This document shows positions 59,025-64,000 of a stretch of DNA of 64,000 nucleotides, one piece after another. The position numbers were made by a program, and so were the translations under genes. Positions within the stretch are counted from its first letter, which is position 1, and every line of letters starts with the position of its first letter. Source of the DNA: Purshia tridentata (taxonomy: Eukaryota; Streptophyta; Magnoliopsida; Rosales; Rosaceae); NCBI GenBank assembly GCA_003254885.1, contig QANT01001000.1:62001-126000 (forward strand). Direction: 5' to 3'. A model generated the notes under the pieces. It was not told the origin of the DNA and did not search any database. It saw nothing but the letters and a program-made list of their open reading frames with translations.

Positions 59025-62000
59025 ATGATGGAAGACACAGAGAGTTGCTGTAGCAGACCCGTGGATTTGTCGCCGACTCTGAGCAGAAAGCAGAGACTCA
59101 AAGTTAATATCTACAATGAAGTTGTTCGTCGTCTCAAGGACTCAGATGTAGCGGAGGCCAAACTTGCTGGTTTTGAAGATGAACTCTGGGCTCATTTTAA
59201 TCGCCTTCCCACTAGGTACCTCCAAATTAACCCTTGCTCTCTCTCGTCGTCTCTACGTATGTATGTATGTACGATTGTACGTACAAGTAACTTTATTTGT
59301 AATCGGTGGACTTCAAGTTCCTAGTTGACTCACCTCAGAACGTGCGCTTTTCTTACTGTCTTTCTTTTTCTTGTATATTCCTTGTTGACTCTAATTCATC
59401 AGATTCATCAGAATCTTTCATTCTTTTTTTTTTAATTTCTTTTTGAAAATGGATTTATAAAATAATGTCACCGGGTCACATAGCTGAGTAAAATTGAAAA
59501 CATTTTGATAAATCGTTGGACTCTGAGATTGTGTTCTTGAATGCTAAATGGGGAAGGATTGGGGAGCAATTTATGTTGGTGATATATTGAATTCTGATCA
59601 GAGAAAGCAAAGGTTAAAAAGTTAAAAAGTTAATGAAAGATACGTTTAATAATATTTTGCCTTTGTTTATGGACTACACCTACCCGCCTGCCCACCCATA
59701 AGGTCCCACCAACTCAAATACATACGGACCTATATAATATTTACGTACAAATACATATATTTTTGGTGTCTAGATTTCGGAAAATTCGGGAATATATATA
59801 ATTTTTCTTTTTGTGTAAGACTGAAAATCGTGCAATTGTTTTCCTTTTGACAATCTTTGTTGTCTTAACAGAAATTACAGAATGGGTTCATTTGGAATAA
59901 TATTCTCAATTTTGTTATGACTTAATGTTGGCTTCTTACGCATGAAAATGAATCATGATAGCACTGCTACTGCTCTAATATTTGTAAGCTTGGATTTGAA
60001 CGTTTGGTTCGGTTATTGAAGGTATGCGCTGGATGTGAATGTGGAGAGGGCTCAAGATGTTCTCATGCATAAAAGATTGCTTCAAATGGCTCGTCACCCT
60101 GCCACTAGACCTGCAGTTGAAGTCCGTCTTGTGCAGGTATTTTATACAAAACATTCGTGGATTCAAAGTCACTGCTTTTTTTTTTCTCTAGGGATTTTTC
60201 TTTTTTCAATTCATATATGTCTGTTTTGTGTAGTTTGGTTTGTCTTTATTACTTGTTGGATTATCTGTCCTTTCCAGGAAATCGCTTTCTTGTAGTGTCA
60301 ATGTGTTTCCTGTTCTGTACAATTCTGGTTTCAGAAAAGAAAAAAGTTAGTGTTTTGTTATTGCTTTCATCACATTCTGATTGTATAGTATTGAAAGTTC
60401 TTTGCTCAGCCAAATGTATTTGTGCAATTTTTCTCTTATGCAGGTTCATTCTGCTTCTGGTTCAAACTCATCGAGAAAAGCAGATGCTCAATGTTCTGCT
60501 AGCAAACAGAGGCATGTTAAATGAATATCTATTGTACTTTATTTTCTTTATTAAAACAATTGCTTTGTGCAATTCTGATACGCCACCCTCCTTTCATCTC
60601 TCATGTGTTCAGTCATCCACCACCAGCTTTTGGTTTGTCACCAGACCTTGAACTTGCTCTTGAAGCCCAGCAATTACACGTTCAGCATGGTAATAACACT
60701 GCGAATGCCAGTCAAAGGTAAACAAGTTTGAAATGCTTCCTTAATGATTGAGATCTTTTTCCTCTAATTCTTTCAAGTTTGTATTTTTATTTACCACTTA
60801 TTGAACCATTCACAGTAGTAGGCTTGATCTTTTGGATTCATATTTGCTAGAGATATTGCCAAAACGAGGGTTTGATAAATTTCAATCAGCTTTTGAATTT
60901 TTGAGGATCTTTTTCTACTCAAGAAAATTGATGTGGTTTTATTATAAAAAAAATGAGCTAGTTCATTTTCACATGATGATGTACAAGAAAGAAAGTTAGT
61001 TGTTGCAGTTTAATGTCATCTGTTTCCATATATTTTTCTTATGTAACTTTTCTTCTCTGTACTGTAGGTAGTGAAGAATAAGTATGGCGAGCAATATATA
61101 TACCTATCGGTTTCTGTCTATATATAAAAATGTGTCCCGTGACTTTGCTGCTTATTGTCTTTATTCTACTTTATTCTGCTTTACTTGTGGATGAGAAGAT
61201 CTTTGACACAAAGGAATTAGGACAGATTATTGATTGTTATAATTTTGCATTGGTCTTAGCTAATCAACTTTGCTATAATTCAACTTTTGTAGGCCGATGC
61301 ATGAAATTACGATTTCAACTAATGACAAGCCCAAACTCCTCAGTGAGGTAGCCTTTTCTGGAGATGCTTTCTGTAATAATATTATGTGGATTTCTTATAA
61401 AAATATAATTCAACGTTTCCCATTTACTGTTCCAAATATAATTTTTTGTATCAGTTGACATCCTTATTATCTGAGATTGGACTGAACATTCAAGAAGCTC
61501 ATGCTTTTTCCACAACAGATGGTTACTCTTTGGATGTCTTTGTTGTTGATGGTTGGGCATGTGAGGTATTGTCTTGCCTTGCTTGTATTCTGGTATAAAA
61601 CCACAATGAATCACTTTCCCTTGAGGATAAATATCTAATTATATATGTGATCATTACTGAAATGTATTCAACAATTCCACAAAAGAAAAAAGAAAAAAGC
61701 AGAACAAAAACCTATAGTAGTCTCTTCCCTTCACTTTGTTATAAGCTGTTTGACAGACATGCTTATCCAAAATTGTAGGAAACTGAGCGGCTTAGACATG
61801 CACTGGCAAAAGAAATACCATGTAGTGAGGTAGGTCCCTTCCAATGCTTACTTATCTATTATAATTTCTATTACCGATAAAATTTTCAAATCTTACTAGG
61901 GATAGAATTTTTCCTTCCTCATTTTTATCTATTGACTTCTTGTTGGACTCATCCTTAGGGAAGTTACATTTATTTCAGTTTTAAGGTTATAAATAAATTG

Positions 62001-64000
62001 GTTGGTTTTGTGTTGCAGAAGAATCCTTGCTTGGATTATAATATCATTACCCCTGTTCCAGAGCAAGAGACTAGAATGAAGTTCATTAATGATCTTGTAA
62101 GCACACTCAGTGAAGAAAAGGATATCTGGGAAATTGATGCAAGCCTGTTGAAATATGAAAAGAAAATTTCTTCTGGAACTTATGGTGATTTGTAAGTTCT
62201 GTCGTCATTTAATGCCATGTTTAATTGGGTATGAGTACTTGTTAGATAGCTAACTTGATACACAGGTATCAAGGTTCTTTTTGTGGTCAAGATGTGGCTA
62301 TTAAAGTTCTGAGCACTGAGCGCCTGAATGAAACTATGAGGGAGTTTACTCAAGAAGTCTATATCATGAGGTTGGTAATGTCACATCTTATCTCCAGTCA
62401 TCTCTGAGTTCCTTTCTATCTTCTTTTGTAGTTGTTTCTTATGCATCTGAGATGCATTATAATGCTTTCATTAATATGGTAGTTGTTCAAGAGAGAACAT
62501 TTTCAATTTTGGCCAGGAAATAGATATGTACTACTAGTCTAATAGTGCAATTTGTACTAATTTTTTGTGCAGCATCAGTACTAACTCTTATTCTACTTTT
62601 TGGTCCTGCATAGCTGTGCTGTGAGCCTGTGTCCTATCCATAACCTGTATTATGATTACTAGGACAAGATGTCTTATAAATTGTACATGAATTGGATACA
62701 TAGTGAGGCTAAATATTGGAATTAAGTTCTTTAAATTACATCATGCAGCCTGCAATTAAGTTTTAAAAAAAATTGCCATCATTTAATTACTCTGAATATG
62801 CTGGGTTAATAACATAACATCCTTTGTGATGTACACTGACAGAAAGGCCGCCACATGCAGCCTGTTTTATGCATTTAATCTTGCATTCTCAAACTAGTTT
62901 TATCTGTGCAGAAAAATTCAGCACAAGAATGTTGTTCAGTTTATTGGGGCATGCACTAAGCCTCCTAACCTCTGTATCGTTACTGGTAATTTGGAATGAC
63001 TTTGTGCACATTCACTACCAGGATTTGAATTTATGTGCATAATTCTGTATTTGTATTATGTATTACCAGTAAATGGTTTTCAGTTCAATTCAAGTTCTGC
63101 TTTTTTACATTATTTTCTCCCTTCTCAGAGTTTCTGTCTGGGGGAAGCATGTATGACTTTCTGCATAAACGAAGGGGTGTCTTTACACTTCAGTCCTTGC
63201 TCAGAGTCGCAATTGATGTTTCCAAGGGAATGAACTACTTGCACCAAAATAATATAATCCATAGGGACTTGAAAGCTGCTAATCTTTTGATGGATGGAAA
63301 TGGAGTAAGAGATTCTTTATATCTCTTAATTATGTAGCATATTTTTGTTGTGTTTGTTTTAGTTCTTTTAACTTTGTAATATAATTGGGTTTTCTTATTA
63401 ATTGCTTTCATTGTTCCAATTTGGTCAGAATTGATTAAGATAGCTAATGTTTTGCCTTTATATTCATTTTCACCTCTTTAAATAGCTTGTCTTTATCCTT
63501 TAAATTTATATTTACTTTTCTTTATTATACTTTTCTCAAAACTAAAGGGAGGCATGGGCAGGCGTGTGCATTCTTGTCCTTGTTTCATATTGCTCCTTGT
63601 TGATAGGAGCTTATCAGGTTCTTCCAAGGCTGTACACAGATTTAACAGAGCGATCTAAATTTCTTTATTTTTTTTTAAGATCGAAATACTTGTTTGACAG
63701 GTTGTGAAAGTAGCTGATTTTGGCATTGCTAGAGTACAGGCAGAAAATGGTGTTATGACTGCAGAAACCGGAACTTACCGTTGGATGGCTCCAGAGGTCT
63801 GTGTTCCGCAGATTTTTATTCATGGGTATTATAACCATTTCATTTGCTTCATTGAAGATTAAGCATCATGGCTGCATGTTCCTAATGCGACGATGTCATC
63901 AGGATGGATTATTATGAACTATAAATTACCATATTGTGTTTATTATGGATTGTTTTATTGATCAAACTAGTAGGTTGATGAATTTTTTGGCTTTTGATGA
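59025..64000 (+). CDS. ACT-domain Raf-like protein kinase, STY8/STY17/STY46 type (3' truncated by window)
   Basis: Dual-specificity-type kinase; Arabidopsis members phosphorylate chloroplast transit peptides in the cytosol. Exons seen: 59025..59215, 60022..60136, 60444..60511, 60613..60717, 61293..61347, 61455..61565, 61779..61829, 62019..62191, 62266..62370, 62912..62985, 63129..63304, 63701..63796 (440 codons); the rest of the kinase lies beyond the window. Start MMEDTESC at 59025. The ACT domain (about residues 161-215) contains [15 protein letters not shown] and [13 protein letters not shown]. Kinase domain: [11 protein letters not shown] loop, Lys303 (VAIKVL), HRDLKAAN with Asp396, DFG at 414-416 and GTYRWMAPE. 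Intron 3 has a GC donor (GAG/GCATGT at 60512), required for frame. Neighbourhood with PLD-delta recalls At4g35780/At4g35790 (memory). Confidence 0.9.

Overview
This is nuclear DNA from a dicot plant. The genes are intron-rich with GT-AG splicing, the intergenic DNA is AT-rich, and there are chloroplast-targeted proteins, PPR proteins, a CDPK and a plant-type MIR171 hairpin. The protein flavour and repeat style suggest a rosid, perhaps Rosaceae/Prunus, but this is an impression and not proven. Three isolated N bases, all in A/T homopolymers, mark it as draft assembly.

Layout, left to right. 42-5202 (+): nucleoredoxin-like gene with a 3.8 kb first intron full of fold-back and tandem repeats. 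5203-7065: a second fold-back element, partly tandem-duplicated. 7066-10844 (+): CPK29-type calcium-dependent protein kinase, 8 exons. 11505-13775 (+): DYW-class PPR protein (At1g20230 type). 15913-18424 (-): prolyl 4-hydroxylase, 7 exons, with a duplicated core promoter. 19937-20398 (-): LYR protein of EMB1793 type. 22880-24496 (+): P-class PPR protein (At1g20300 type). 24907-25554 (-): a small 81-aa, two-exon LYR protein. 28457-29260 (+): basic protein of the syringolide-induced/At1g76070 type. 31647-32558 (-): CDSP32 thioredoxin. 36434-37516 (-): sterol C-24 methyltransferase SMT2. 42065-46913 (+): 14-exon MFS transporter, with an orphan first-exon copy 1.3 kb upstream. 48753-52222 (+): phospholipase D delta, 10 exons. 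52789-53286 (-): plastocyanin. About 56340-56525 (-): MIR171 hairpin. 59025 to the window end (+): ACT-domain STY-type protein kinase, cut by the edge.

From CPK29 to plastocyanin the gene content follows, from memory, the Arabidopsis duplicated blocks At1g20230-At1g20340 and At1g76040-At1g76100, with the MFS and PLD-delta genes interposed. PLD-delta plus STY resembles the At4g35780/At4g35790 pair. These genes are not an operon and do not form one pathway. They cover redox (nucleoredoxin, CDSP32), organelle RNA processing (two PPRs), mitochondrial Fe/S or complex assembly (two LYR proteins), sterol and lipid signalling (SMT2, PLD-delta), calcium signalling (CPK29) and photosynthetic electron transport (plastocyanin).

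The most unusual signals are non-coding: a family of 16-29 bp micro-insertions sharing a GGCC(A/G)AAAA core, each flanked by a 9-15 bp direct repeat; two related long fold-back elements whose 3' ends were both tandemly duplicated together with flanking DNA; a 705 bp hAT-like element with a perfect 8 bp target duplication; the MIR171 locus; and two GC-AG introns.
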